Shown: piece by piece, positions 52,534 to 60,499 of the stretch | Layout: each line of letters begins with the position of its first letter | Position numbering within the stretch: the stretch's first letter is position 1 | Assembly: GCA_945860245.1 (NCBI GenBank) | Contig: CAMAPO010000007.1 | Coordinates: 1 to 60,499, forward strand | Direction of reading: 5' to 3' | DNA: 60,499 nucleotides | DNA from: Bifidobacterium breve | GTDB lineage: Bacteria; Actinomycetota; Actinomycetes; Nanopelagicales; Nanopelagicaceae | Made by a program: the position numbers and the translations under genes | The notes under the pieces: generated by a model | Told to the model about the DNA's origin: nothing | Seen by the model: the letters and a program-made list of their open reading frames with translations, nothing else | Database searches by the model: none

Positions 52534-53394
52534 GGATGTGATTAGCTCTACTGCATCTGCAACTGATGTAACGATCTCCGCAGCACGTTCGCCGATTAAT
52601 CGGTGGCAGCCCTCAGAAGTTGGAGTAGTTATCGGACCTGGTATCGCCATTACGGGGCGCATTAATTCTGCCGCATCGCGTGCGGTGCGTAGTGATCCAG
52701 AACGAAAAGCGGCTTCCACAACCAAAGTCGCTTGTGCTAACCCAGCGATAAGGCGATTGCGAGTTAGAAAACGTGAAGGAATTGCGTGTGCTCCAGGTAG
52801 AACTTCAGATACCAGTGCACCGTTTTCTGCAATTTCGGCAAAGAGCCGCGCATTACCTGCTGGATAGGCCACATCTATTCCTGCCGCCAAAACTGCAATC
52901 GTGCGACCTTCCGCAATTAACGCACCTTTATGGGCTGCTGAATCAATGCCGTATGCACCCCCACTTACGATGCTCCACTCGCGATCAACAAATCCAGCAG
53001 CGAAATCTCCTGCAATTCGGATCCCGTACGCAGTGGGATTTCTAGTTCCAACGATGGCGAGTGATCTATCAGAGAGTGCGGATACATCTCCTTTGACAAC
53101 TAACCCGATTGGGATAGCGTTTAAATCATTTAACGCAACCGGCCAATCTGTTGAATGCGGCGTCAAGAACACTGCACCAGATTTCTCCAGCAACGCCTCT
53201 AATCTGTCGATGTCAACAGACTTGGCTCGATTGATCAGGATGTTAAATTTCTTAGGGTCATATGTTTCGTTTAAGAGCCGCTCATAAACGTCGAGTGCTC
53301 CAAATTCTCTTACTTCATTACTCCAATAGACCTGACCGCCTTCAATAACCGAAAAGAGCGCTAGATGTGCACGGTGCTGTGCTTCTTTTTTCAT
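52528..53394 (-). CDS. dprA: DNA processing protein DprA
   Basis: DprA loads RecA onto single-stranded DNA during uptake or recombination. The 288-residue protein contains the SAM-like N-terminal part and the Rossmann-like core with LAIVGTRNPTAYG, SGGAYGIDSAAHKGAL, TIAVLAAGIDVAYPAGN, SEVLPGAHAIPSRFLTRNRLIAGL in part and EAAFRSGSLRTARDA. It ends after the core without the C-terminal winged helix of longer DprA proteins. The start is placed at ATG 53394 (MKKEAQHRA); an in-frame GTG further up is less likely. The comM/yifB and yraN genes that usually stand between rnhB and dprA in actinobacteria are missing here. Confidence 0.93.
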   Translation of the reverse strand: MKKEAQHRAHLALFSVIEGGQVYWSNEVREFGALDVYERLLNETYDPKKFNILINRAKSVDIDRLEALLEKSGAVFLTPHSTDWPVALNDLNAIPIGLVVKGDVSALSDRSLAIVGTRNPTAYGIRIAGDFAAGFVDREWSIVSGGAYGIDSAAHKGALIAEGRTIAVLAAGIDVAYPAGNARLFAEIAENGALVSEVLPGAHAIPSRFLTRNRLIAGLAQATLVVEAAFRSGSLRTARDAAELMRPVMAIPGPITTPTSEGCHRLIGERAAEIVTSVADAVELITSL

Positions 53395-53458
53395 AGCGCG
53401 CAGGCTAGGCCCCACCACAGCCGGTGATGAAGCTAATTACTTTAGATGTGGGTAATTT

Positions 53459-54061
53459 TTACAGAAGTGCTGCGATATTGGCAAAGGAGCGGCGATGTTC
53501 TATGCACGGGCCATGCGCTTGCAAGGATTCGGTATGGACTTTAGTGATATAGCCCTTATGTTGAGCAAAGCCGTATTCAGGAAATTGCAAATCTAAATCT
53601 CGCATAATCCGATCTCGTGTCACTTTCGCGATTATGGAGGCTGCGCTAATACAAGTTACAACTTGGTCGCCTTTCCAGACCGCAACGTTGGGAATTGCCA
53701 ATCCCTCAATGGCATAGCCATCAGTTAAAACGTAACTCGGTGTGATTGCTAAACCTTGTACTGCACGTCGCATACCATCGAGATTTGCTGCGTGTACACC
53801 TCGTTGATCTACCTCTGCAGCTGGAACGATAATCACGCTGACGGCTAGCGCAGCGCTAGTTACAACGTTAAATAACTTTTCGCGTTCTGCCTCAGATACA
53901 TCTTTAGAATCTCTAACTTGCGATAGTTCTGGTGCAAAGGGATCAGCCAATACGACTGAGGCGATTACTAGAGGTCCAGCGCAAGCGCCACGCCCTGCTT
54001 CATCAACGCCTGCAAGCGGGGTGATTCCGGCATCAATTAGCAGCGATTCAATAACCTTCAT
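53459..54061 (-). CDS. rnhB: Ribonuclease HII
   Basis: RNase HII cuts RNA in RNA/DNA hybrids and single ribonucleotides in DNA. The 200-residue protein has LAGVDEAGRGACAGPLVIA with the catalytic Asp and Glu, DSKDVSEAEREKLF, GMRRAVQGL, VLTDGYAI, KGDQVVTCISAASIIAKVTRDRIM in part and HKGYITKVH. It starts 19 nt after lepB and lies 64 nt before dprA. Confidence 0.95.
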   Translation of the reverse strand: MKVIESLLIDAGITPLAGVDEAGRGACAGPLVIASVVLADPFAPELSQVRDSKDVSEAEREKLFNVVTSAALAVSVIIVPAAEVDQRGVHAANLDGMRRAVQGLAITPSYVLTDGYAIEGLAIPNVAVWKGDQVVTCISAASIIAKVTRDRIMRDLDLQFPEYGFAQHKGYITKVHTESLQAHGPCIEHRRSFANIAALL

Positions 54062-54080
54062 ACGCTAGCTTTCGTAGAAA

Positions 54081-54734
54081 TTATTTCAGAGAAGAGAATG
54101 AGTCAACTAGGCTCAAGTTTTTAATCGGCCAGATTATTCCCACAACTTTTCCAGTAATTTTGGAGGTAGGAACCATTCCGTTATTTATATCGTCTTGATG
54201 AAAGCGTGAATCAGCGCTGGCACCACGGTGATCGCCCATAACCCAGATCTTTCCCGCCGGAACAGTTACGTTAAAATTGGTATCACTTGCAGTATTTCCT
54301 GCAAAAATATATGGCTCATCTATTTCGACGCCATTAATCATTAACTTTTTACCTTTTGAGCAACATTCAACTTTATCGCCAGCAACGCCAATAACTCGCT
54401 TCACCAAGTACTGCTTAGTTGGGTTTGGCAATACTCCAACGGCAACAAAGGCATCTTTAACTTTTGCTAGGTATTTATTTTCGTCGGCAACGTACGGCTC
54501 TGGCAGCCAATTGTCAGGATCACGAAAGACCACAACATCGCCGCGCCCGATTGACTTTCCGATGAATGGAACTTTATTTACTGCTACGCGATCATTGACC
54601 TGAAGCGTGTTCTCCATAGATCCAGAAGGAATAAAGAAGAATTGAACTAGAAAAGTCTTTATGACAATAGAAACTCCGAGCGCAACTATTACCAGTATAG
54701 GAAACTCGCGTAAAAGCGAGCCCTTACGTCGCAT
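54081..54734 (-). CDS. lepB: Signal peptidase I
   Basis: LepB removes signal peptides from exported proteins at the outer face of the membrane. The 217-residue S26 protease has a basic N-terminus (MRRKGSLLREF), one membrane segment, the catalytic Ser in FIPSGSMENTLQ, the catalytic Lys in YLVKRVIGVAGDKVE, and the box E region MGDHRGASADSRFH. It follows rplS by 13 nt, the usual actinobacterial order rplS-lepB-rnhB. Confidence 0.95.
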   Translation of the reverse strand: MRRKGSLLREFPILVIVALGVSIVIKTFLVQFFFIPSGSMENTLQVNDRVAVNKVPFIGKSIGRGDVVVFRDPDNWLPEPYVADENKYLAKVKDAFVAVGVLPNPTKQYLVKRVIGVAGDKVECCSKGKKLMINGVEIDEPYIFAGNTASDTNFNVTVPAGKIWVMGDHRGASADSRFHQDDINNGMVPTSKITGKVVGIIWPIKNLSLVDSFSSLK

Positions 54735-54747
54735 TGAAAGAAGTTAC

Positions 54748-55287
54748 TTATTCAGCCGGCTTGTTTTCGGTTGCAGCTTCAGCTTCAACCGCAACTTCTG
54801 CGACATCTTCAACTTCAACCGCAACTTCTGCAGTCGCAGCTTCAGCAACTGGCGTCTCTGCCACGACTTCAACCACAGCCGGTGCCTCTACAACAACCTC
54901 AGCAACCGGAGTTGAAAGAATTCCATCACCGTAACCCTCGATGCCATCGCGCTTTTCGCGGATCTTGGCAGCCTTACCGCGCAAGTCGCGTAGGTAGTAA
55001 AGCTTGGCGCGACGTACATCGCCCTTCTTTACTAGTTCAATCTTTTCAATAACTGGTGTGTGAACTGGGAAGGTACGTTCTACTCCTACGCCGTAAGAAA
55101 CCTTACGGATTGTGAAAGTTTCGCGAACGCCATCGCCTTGGCGACGGATGACAATTCCTTGGAAGACCTGGATACGGCTCTTGCTACCTTCGATAACGCG
55201 AACGTGGACCTTGAGTTCATCGCCTGCGCGAAATTGTGGGATGTCCTTGCGAAGTGACTTCGCATCAACGGCATCAAGAATATTCAT
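54748..55287 (-). CDS. rplS: 50S ribosomal protein L19 with a long acidic C-terminal tail
   Basis: L19 sits at the 30S-50S interface. ATG 55287 follows GAGG and gives [19 protein letters not shown]; the longer frame from 55392 is rejected. The conserved core ([22 protein letters not shown] in part, [28 protein letters not shown]) ends near residue 112, the normal length of the protein. About 65 further residues follow, rich in Ala, Val and Glu with repeated VAE and VEA units and no aromatic residues after the first dozen. The tail is low-complexity, and its DNA holds repeated units (for example CTTCAACCGCAACTTCTGC twice). No frameshift is needed for this extension. Confidence 0.95.
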   Translation of the reverse strand: MNILDAVDAKSLRKDIPQFRAGDELKVHVRVIEGSKSRIQVFQGIVIRRQGDGVRETFTIRKVSYGVGVERTFPVHTPVIEKIELVKKGDVRRAKLYYLRDLRGKAAKIREKRDGIEGYGDGILSTPVAEVVVEAPAVVEVVAETPVAEAATAEVAVEVEDVAEVAVEAEAATENKPAE

Positions 55288-55486
55288 CGTCTGGTCCTCA
55301 TCTAGGTAAAGCCTTTTCAAGCTTTTGTAAGCTTTTTCTAAAGCTGATTGCAGCGCGGCCATATCTGCCGTGCAGACTGCGTATCTTGCCACACATCAGG
55401 CTCCCAGCGTAAATCGGCTAAATCCCCCGTTCAGTCCAAGACCTTCCTCACCTATTTTTTCGCCCTTGGCAGGTATTCTCGCCCAC

Positions 55487-56392
55487 ATGAGTGAGCTGCG
55501 CTTAACTGGCAAGACCCCCGATGGGGTGCACATAGCGCTCACCGATAACGACGGTGCCGAATTTACATTACGTATCAGTGACACCCTGCGCGCCACCGTT
55601 AACCAACCGCGCCTTACCTCTGTTCCCGTTGCAGACGAAAACGCAGTAATGAGCGTTAAAGATATACAACGTCGCCTGCGCGCTGGTGAAACTATGGATG
55701 CAATTGCGCGTGACGGAAATATTTCAGTAGATAAAGTTGAACGTTTCTCTGGTCCGATTTTACAAGAGCGTTTATTTATTGTTGATCAAGTCCATTCGCT
55801 AACACCGCGTCGCGACAGTAAAGATAGTGGCCGTGATGCACTTACCTTTCTAGATATTGTCATATCTAAATTAGCCCCGCGAGGTGTTGATGTTGATTCC
55901 CTAGATTGGAATACTTGGCGCTTAGAAGATGGCACTTGGACAATCGAACTCCACTACCCAAATCGTGATGGATTAGGTTCAGCGCAATTTATTTACGATA
56001 CACACCGTCGCACTATCTCACCGCTCGATGACAACGCCGCTTGGATGATGGGTGAAGACGCACCGGTACGCCGCATTGAACCCGGACTTATCTACTCAGA
56101 GCCAACTCACCCATCGCGCGCTGCGGAAAGAACCGAAACAAGAGAGCCCATTCGCATCGACAGCGCACCCATACGCAGCATCGCATCATCATTAGATGAT
56201 CTGCCTGATAATGACCCTACAGATGAAGAGTTTGCAGCAGAAGTTTCACGTGCGACCCCACGCTTGGTTTCCATCCGTGAGAACCCAACGCCTGGCGATA
56301 AGCAAGATGGAATCACTGCGCGAGCCAAGGTTCCGTCATGGGATGAAATTATGTTTGGCCAAAAGCCTAAAGATGATGCAGATAAAGAGTAA
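55487..56392 (+). CDS. sepH: Septation protein SepH (DUF3071)
   Basis: SepH is an actinobacterial FtsZ-binding protein that promotes Z-ring assembly. The 301-residue protein has the DUF3071 N-terminal domain with a helix-turn-helix-like stretch (MDAIARDGNISVDKVERFSGP), then WNTWRLEDGTWTIELHYPN, and a disordered acidic C-terminus. The start at ATG 55487 gives MSELRLTGKTPDGVHIALT. TATTCT at about 55474-55479 stands only some 8 nt before this ATG and no Shine-Dalgarno is present, so a leaderless mRNA is plausible. It is divergent from rplS over 199 nt. Confidence 0.9.
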   Translation: MSELRLTGKTPDGVHIALTDNDGAEFTLRISDTLRATVNQPRLTSVPVADENAVMSVKDIQRRLRAGETMDAIARDGNISVDKVERFSGPILQERLFIVDQVHSLTPRRDSKDSGRDALTFLDIVISKLAPRGVDVDSLDWNTWRLEDGTWTIELHYPNRDGLGSAQFIYDTHRRTISPLDDNAAWMMGEDAPVRRIEPGLIYSEPTHPSRAAERTETREPIRIDSAPIRSIASSLDDLPDNDPTDEEFAAEVSRATPRLVSIRENPTPGDKQDGITARAKVPSWDEIMFGQKPKDDADKE

Positions 56393-56397
56393 GTAAT

Positions 56398-57501
56398 TTA
56401 GGAAATCACTGCGCGCAAAAGCGGTACATAGCTTTCAATATCGCTTGCTCCCCCGTGGTGGCCAATCATCACACCTTCTTGCTTTTCACGTTGGGCTTCG
56501 ATCAAAATCAAATCACTGTGTGCGACTGCAATGACATCTCCCATGCGATCTGCGGCATCGGCAGATACTGAATTGCCAAATATTTCTGCGGCAATGGCCT
56601 GATCACGGGTGTAGATGCTCGCCTTCTCCCCCAAAAACTCTTCCCAGGCAGATGCCACATCTGCAATTGCAGATGCACTTGCGCCCTCGTTTAAGTAAAG
56701 GTGGCGCGCCCGTGGCTCGCCTGCAATTGTGGTGATATTTTCTGCCAATTTATTGTCCTGCCCAATCACAATTTTTTCTCCCACATTAAGCATGCCGTGA
56801 TCGGAGGTTAACCATAAACGAGTTTGCCGCGGGAGTTTTTGCAGCAGAGTGGCAACAAGTTGGTCAATTCCAGTCAGCGCGGCCAACCACTTATCAGAAC
56901 CCACTCCATCGCTGTGGCCAGCAACATCTAGATCATTTACATAGAGATAAACAAAGGCTGGGGTTTCCTTTAGTGCAGCAGTAGTTTCAGTAATTAAATC
57001 AGCGTGCGCATTGGCACCGCGATATTTAGCGCCGCGGAAAACAGCGCGCGTGAAACCGGTATCTTCATAGCGCTTTGCTGCAACATGTGTAACACTAATA
57101 TTTTGAGCAACTGCGCGCTCGAATAAAGTGGTAACTGGTTGCCAGATATAAGGATCTACTCGCTCATCCCACTTAAGTGAATTTAAAATTCGCCCACCGC
57201 TACGTGGCACTTGTACTGTGTAACCAAGCATCCCGTGTTCTCCAGGATTTACTCCAGTTGTTAAAGTCGCCAAACTTGTTGCGGTAGTTGAAGGAAAAGT
57301 AGTCTTAACTGCTCCGTGGCGTATTAACGATGAGAGCGTTGGGATGTAGTTTGCATATTTAGCAACGGCATCTGCGCCTAAGCCATCAACCAAAAATAGT
57401 AGTTCGCGCCCAACTGGACTCGGTCCGCATTGAATCTGGTCGCTTGTATCTGCTAACCCTAGGCTGGCAAAGAGCGAAGGAGTGATTTGCGACAGATGCA
57501 C
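56398..57501 (-). CDS. Nucleotide pyrophosphatase/phosphodiesterase family protein
   Basis: A 367-residue enzyme of the alkaline phosphatase superfamily. Seen: LLFLVDGLGADAVAKY with the first metal Asp, HGAVKTTFPSTTATSLATLTTG with the nucleophile Thr (in part), NPGEHGMLGYTVQVPRSGG, VYLYVNDLDVAGHSDG with the second metal site, WLTSDHGMLNVGEK, and MIGHHGG near the C-terminus. It lacks a signal peptide and is probably cytoplasmic. Relatives stand next to sepH and dut or thymidine genes in actinobacteria; the natural substrate is not known. Its stop is 5 nt from that of sepH. Confidence 0.88.
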   Translation of the reverse strand: MHLSQITPSLFASLGLADTSDQIQCGPSPVGRELLFLVDGLGADAVAKYANYIPTLSSLIRHGAVKTTFPSTTATSLATLTTGVNPGEHGMLGYTVQVPRSGGRILNSLKWDERVDPYIWQPVTTLFERAVAQNISVTHVAAKRYEDTGFTRAVFRGAKYRGANAHADLITETTAALKETPAFVYLYVNDLDVAGHSDGVGSDKWLAALTGIDQLVATLLQKLPRQTRLWLTSDHGMLNVGEKIVIGQDNKLAENITTIAGEPRARHLYLNEGASASAIADVASAWEEFLGEKASIYTRDQAIAAEIFGNSVSADAADRMGDVIAVAHSDLILIEAQREKQEGVMIGHHGGASDIESYVPLLRAVIS

Positions 57502-57533
57502 AGAGGTATCTTCTCACGGGTAAGGTTGGGGTT

Positions 57534-58445
57534 ATGAGCCACCGTATGCCATTTACTCCATCACCGGAGGTAGCAGCAGCGTTGGCTGAAGGACGTCCCA
57601 TAGTTGCCCTCGAATCAACGATTATCAGCCACGGATTACCGCGGCCACAGAATTTAGAAGTCGCATGTGAAGTCGAAGATGTCGTGCGTGATCACGGCGC
57701 AGTGCCGGCAACTATTGCCTTGTTAGATGGCGTCGTGCACATTGGACTAACTGATAACCAATTAAAAGCGATCGCCAATCGTGATGACATTGCTAAAGCA
57801 TCAAGCCGTGATCTGGCCATGATCGCAGCGACCGGCAAATCAGCCGCGACAACTGTTGCCGCAACAGCTCACTTAGCAGCACTTGCTGGTATCCGCGTCT
57901 TTGCAACCGGTGGTTTAGGCGGAGTCCATCGCGATGCTAATGAAACTTTCGATGAGTCCGCTGATTTAACCGCGCTCTCGCAATTAGATATAACTGTCGT
58001 TTGCGCCGGCGTTAAATCAATTTTAGATGTTGCTGCAACGCTTGAACGCCTGGAAACTTTGGCTATTGGCGTGGTTGGCTATAAAACGATCGCCTTTCCG
58101 GGTTTTTATCTAACTGATTCAGGTTTCACGATTGAACATCAAGTAAATAGCGCCGCTGAAATTGCCAAGATTATCCACGCCCGCGAATTACTGCGCACAA
58201 ATAAGAGCGCTTTAATCGTTGCTAATCCCGTTAAGCATGAGATGAATCGCAAGCGCCACGACGCTATTTTAAAGAGCGGTCTAACTGCTGCCCGAAAGGC
58301 GGGAATTATTGGCAAAGCGGTCACCCCTTTCTTGCTAGAGCATTTCCACACTGCAAGCGAAGGTGAATCACTTTCAGTAAATATCGAGATCATTAAATCT
58401 AATTCAGCGCTAGCAGCTGATATTGCGGTAGCAAAGCAGCACTGA
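57534..58445 (+). CDS. psuG: Pseudouridine-5'-phosphate glycosidase
   Basis: PsuG cleaves the C-glycosidic bond of pseudouridine 5'-phosphate to uracil and ribose 5-phosphate. The 303-residue protein has IVALESTIISHGLPRPQN, GAVPATIALLDGVVHIGL, KASSRDLAMI, TTVAATAHLAALAGIRVFATGGLGGVHRDA in part with the catalytic Lys region, GVKSILDVAATLERLET and VGYKTIAFPGFY. It is followed without a gap by the kinase gene, which supplies its substrate. Confidence 0.95.
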   Translation: MSHRMPFTPSPEVAAALAEGRPIVALESTIISHGLPRPQNLEVACEVEDVVRDHGAVPATIALLDGVVHIGLTDNQLKAIANRDDIAKASSRDLAMIAATGKSAATTVAATAHLAALAGIRVFATGGLGGVHRDANETFDESADLTALSQLDITVVCAGVKSILDVAATLERLETLAIGVVGYKTIAFPGFYLTDSGFTIEHQVNSAAEIAKIIHARELLRTNKSALIVANPVKHEMNRKRHDAILKSGLTAARKAGIIGKAVTPFLLEHFHTASEGESLSVNIEIIKSNSALAADIAVAKQH

Positions 58446-59351
58446 ATGTCAGTTAACGTGCTCTGCATCGGTGATGTAATGCTTGATGTAATTGCACGCA
58501 TAGATGTTTCTCCCCAAAAAATAAATTACGGCAGCGACACCACAAGTCGCATCAGCACCAATGGCGGTGGTGCAGCTGGCAATGTTGCTGCCTGGCTGAC
58601 TCGCACAAACGCCGAAAGCACAATCATCAGCCACGTGGGCGATGATCCCGCTGGCGCAGCACTCATCGCCGAGTTTGATGCCTTGGGCGTTACTCACGAA
58701 AATTTGGTTATCGCAGGTGAGCCATCAGGAGTTGTTGTAGTACTTGTGGATTCATCTGGTGAGCGCACAATGTTTCCCGACAAGGGCGCTAACTCAACTT
58801 TAAAGTTAGCCGATTTACCGCCTCTTGATAATTACCAAGCCGTTTATATCTCGGGTTACGCCCTCCTTAATCCACTATCGCGCCCTGGAGTGTTGGCGAT
58901 GATCGAGAGAATACGCGCTGATTCGATTCCGATTTACTTTGACCCAGCATCTGTTGGTGCAATAAAAGATGTATCCGATAAGGAAATTCATGATTGGTTC
59001 GCGCTGATGAACGTTCTTCTGCTCAACGAAGAAGAATCTATCTTTCTCACCGGGCTAATCGATATTGAACGTGCGCTAGATTATTTATTGGAATATAGCG
59101 AAGTAGTAGTAATCAAACGCGGCTCACTTGGTGCGATCGCCAAAGCACGTGGCTATGACTCAATCAGCGTTCCTGCTATCTCCACAACTGTGGTCGACAC
59201 AACTGGGGCTGGCGATAGTTTCGCAGCAGGATTTATTGCAACTTATGCTTCAAACCACGATCTCACCGCGGCGATGACCGCCGGAACTGAATTGGCGGCC
59301 CAATGTGTTGCAATCGTCGGCGGTAGACCGCGTGTAGGTGCCGCAATTTAG
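58446..59351 (+). CDS. psuK: PfkB family kinase, probably pseudouridine kinase
   Basis: A 301-residue ribokinase-family protein. Seen: VLCIGDVMLDVIARI at the N-terminus, STNGGGAAGNVAAWLTR (PfkB signature 1), ISHVGDDPAGAAL, VVIKRGSLGAIAK and the catalytic DTTGAGDSFAAGF (PfkB signature 2). It starts at the base after the psuG stop. In this context it most likely phosphorylates pseudouridine (PsuK), giving a complete salvage route for this RNA-derived nucleoside; ribokinase or adenosine kinase activity cannot be excluded from sequence. Confidence 0.88.
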   Translation: MSVNVLCIGDVMLDVIARIDVSPQKINYGSDTTSRISTNGGGAAGNVAAWLTRTNAESTIISHVGDDPAGAALIAEFDALGVTHENLVIAGEPSGVVVVLVDSSGERTMFPDKGANSTLKLADLPPLDNYQAVYISGYALLNPLSRPGVLAMIERIRADSIPIYFDPASVGAIKDVSDKEIHDWFALMNVLLLNEEESIFLTGLIDIERALDYLLEYSEVVVIKRGSLGAIAKARGYDSISVPAISTTVVDTTGAGDSFAAGFIATYASNHDLTAAMTAGTELAAQCVAIVGGRPRVGAAI

Positions 59352-59376
59352 CTAGTTCACTTGGCAGAATGCCCGC

Positions 59377-60499
59377 ATGGCTACGAAGAAGACGCCGACT
59401 GCAACCAAGGCTAAAAAAGTGGTTGGTCCAAAACCTGGCGAATACCCCGGCAAGATTGTTGATATCGATGTCTCATCTGAAATGTCAGAATCATTCTTGG
59501 AATATGCATACTCAGTAATTTATTCACGCGCTCTACCTGATGCGCGTGATGGTTTAAAACCAGTGCATCGTCGCATCTTGCACCAGATGGCAGATATGGG
59601 TCTGCGTCCAGAACGCGGCCATGTAAAGAGTGCACGCGTTGTTGGTGAAGTAATGGGTAAGTTGCACCCACACGGTGACGGTGCAATTTACGATGCCTTG
59701 GTACGTATGGCGCAATCTTTTTCAATGCAGGTGCCGCTCATTGATGGCCACGGAAACTTTGGCTCACTCGACTCTGGCCCTGCTGCGATGCGTTACACCG
59801 AAGCGCGCTTGGCACAAGCTGCCATGGCGATGGTTGCTGAAGCCGATGAAGACACTGTTGATTTTGGTCCAAATTACGATGGTCAATTACTTGAGCCGCT
59901 TGTCTTGCCTGCCGCATATCCAAACTTGTTGGTAAATGGCGGATCCGGAATCGCTGTTGGAATGGCGACAAATATGGCGCCCCATAACTTAGGGGAAGTA
60001 ATCGCTGCAACTAAGTTCTTAATTGATAACCCCAAGGCCACACTTAATCAATTGATGAAACATATTCCTGGCCCTGATTTTCCAACAGGTGGAGAGTTAG
60101 TTGGTGCAGAAGGTGTTCGTGAAGCATATGCAACCGGTAAAGGCTCCTTTAAGGTGCGCGCTAGCGTTGAAATCAGCAAAGTTACATCTCGCAAAATGGG
60201 TATCACGATCAAAGAGTTGCCATTTAATATCGGGCCTGAAAAAGTGGTTGAACGTATTGCCGATCTTGCTAAGGCGAAGAAAATTCAAGGCATTTCCGAC
60301 ATTATCGATCTAACTGATGGCAAGACCGGCACCAACGTGGTTATTGAGCTAAAGAATGGCTTTGAGCCAGAGGCGGTACTCGAACAACTCTTTAAGTTAA
60401 CTCCTATGGAAGATGCTTTTGCGATAAACGCAGTTGCACTCGTTAAGGGCCGCCCGCAGACCCTTGGTTTGAAGGAACTTCTACAAGTATTTATCGATC
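59377..60499 (+). CDS. parC: DNA topoisomerase IV subunit A / gyrase A-type protein, 3'-truncated by window edge
   Basis: The A subunit carries the DNA cleavage and religation site of type IIA topoisomerases. The frame is open from ATG 59377 to the window end (374 codons seen). After a lysine-rich N-terminus come SSEMSESFLEYAYSVIYSRALPDARDGLKPVHRR in part, HPHGDGAIYDALVRMAQ (the quinolone-region helix, with Gly at the GyrA Ser83 position), LIDGHGNFGSLDSGPAAMRYTEARLA in part with the active Tyr, and VNGGSGIAVGMATNMAPHNL in part. SGPAAMRYTE fits the ParC-type of actinobacteria, but GyrA is not excluded without the C-terminal domain. Confidence 0.92.
   Translation, partial: MATKKTPTATKAKKVVGPKPGEYPGKIVDIDVSSEMSESFLEYAYSVIYSRALPDARDGLKPVHRRILHQMADMGLRPERGHVKSARVVGEVMGKLHPHGDGAIYDALVRMAQSFSMQVPLIDGHGNFGSLDSGPAAMRYTEARLAQAAMAMVAEADEDTVDFGPNYDGQLLEPLVLPAAYPNLLVNGGSGIAVGMATNMAPHNLGEVIAATKFLIDNPKATLNQLMKHIPGPDFPTGGELVGAEGVREAYATGKGSFKVRASVEISKVTSRKMGITIKELPFNIGPEKVVERIADLAKAKKIQGISDIIDLTDGKTGTNVVIELKNGFEPEAVLEQLFKLTPMEDAFAINAVALVKGRPQTLGLKELLQVFID

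Noticed and set aside
54771-54910. Repeats in the rplS tail as a CRISPR-like or satellite array
   Set aside because: Units are irregular, in frame, and encode a low-complexity peptide; there are no uniform spacers and no cas genes.
1-60499. tRNA, rRNA, phage or insertion sequence
   Set aside because: I searched by eye for cloverleaf-like blocks, transposase motifs and terminal inverted repeats and saw none; gene order and composition are uniform.

Overview
The window looks like a contiguous, densely coded chromosomal segment of a streamlined, low-GC actinobacterium, most plausibly a freshwater acI-type (Nanopelagicales) lineage. The assignment is an inference. It rests on an actinobacterial division cluster with SepF and no FtsA, on SepH, DUF3040 and DUF6504 proteins, class II DAHP synthase, an LMW-phosphatase-type ArsC, a PPi-type phosphofructokinase, a PASTA kinase, an mraW-type RNA, moderate GC, gene overlaps of 1-4 nt, and a rich carotenoid locus. 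I see no phage, insertion sequence, CRISPR, tRNA or rRNA. No gap between genes exceeds 300 nt.

Region 1 (1-20.3 kb): the 3' part of ileS on the plus strand meets a long minus-strand division and cell wall (dcw) cluster. In transcription order this is mraZ, an mraW-type RNA, rsmH, ftsL, ftsI, murE, murF, mraY, murD, ftsW, murG, murC, ftsQ, ftsZ, pgeF, yggS, sepF, yggT. The promoter region of mraZ carries a strikingly regular 10-bp-period array of TGGG/GTGG boxes, which is the expected MraZ operator. The usual next gene, divIVA, is absent here. A DUF3040 gene with its own terminator lies upstream of mraZ.

Region 2 (20.4-29.4 kb): a probable SOS operon (LexA box, DUF6504 gene, dnaE2, dinB) is divergent from doxX, which has a MarR-like palindrome in front of it. 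Then come a TauE/SafE permease, an MFS transporter, a YbaK-type deacylase, and a two-gene arsC/aquaglyceroporin unit.

Region 3 (29.4-40.5 kb): a carotenoid locus in two plus-strand arms. The modification arm is an alpha/beta hydrolase, a CrtA-like monooxygenase, a CruF hydratase, a GT2 glycosyltransferase and a CrtD-like desaturase. The core arm is crtE-crtI-crtB. A minus-strand metF and CDP-alcohol phosphotransferase pair separates the arms. No lycopene cyclase is present, so an acyclic, hydroxylated, keto and glycosylated pigment is predicted. After crtB a TPP riboswitch controls a PnuC-family transporter (PnuT, thiamine) and an overlapping P-loop kinase of unassigned substrate.

Region 4 (40.5-60.5 kb): pknB with four PASTA domains, nfo, two EamA permeases, threonine aldolase, ogt, aroG-II, a predicted PPi-dependent phosphofructokinase divergent from xylB, an HSL-type esterase, era, dprA, rnhB, lepB, rplS (with a long acidic tail), sepH, a phosphodiesterase, psuG-psuK and the 5' part of a topoisomerase IV/gyrase A subunit gene.

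The most interesting signals are the MraZ box array, the TPP-switched transporter plus orphan kinase, the LexA-linked DUF6504-dnaE2-dinB unit, the carotenoid modification arm, and a recurring pattern of short tandem repeats at gene ends that multiply stop codons (ftsQ, DUF6504, ybaK/arsC, dprA).
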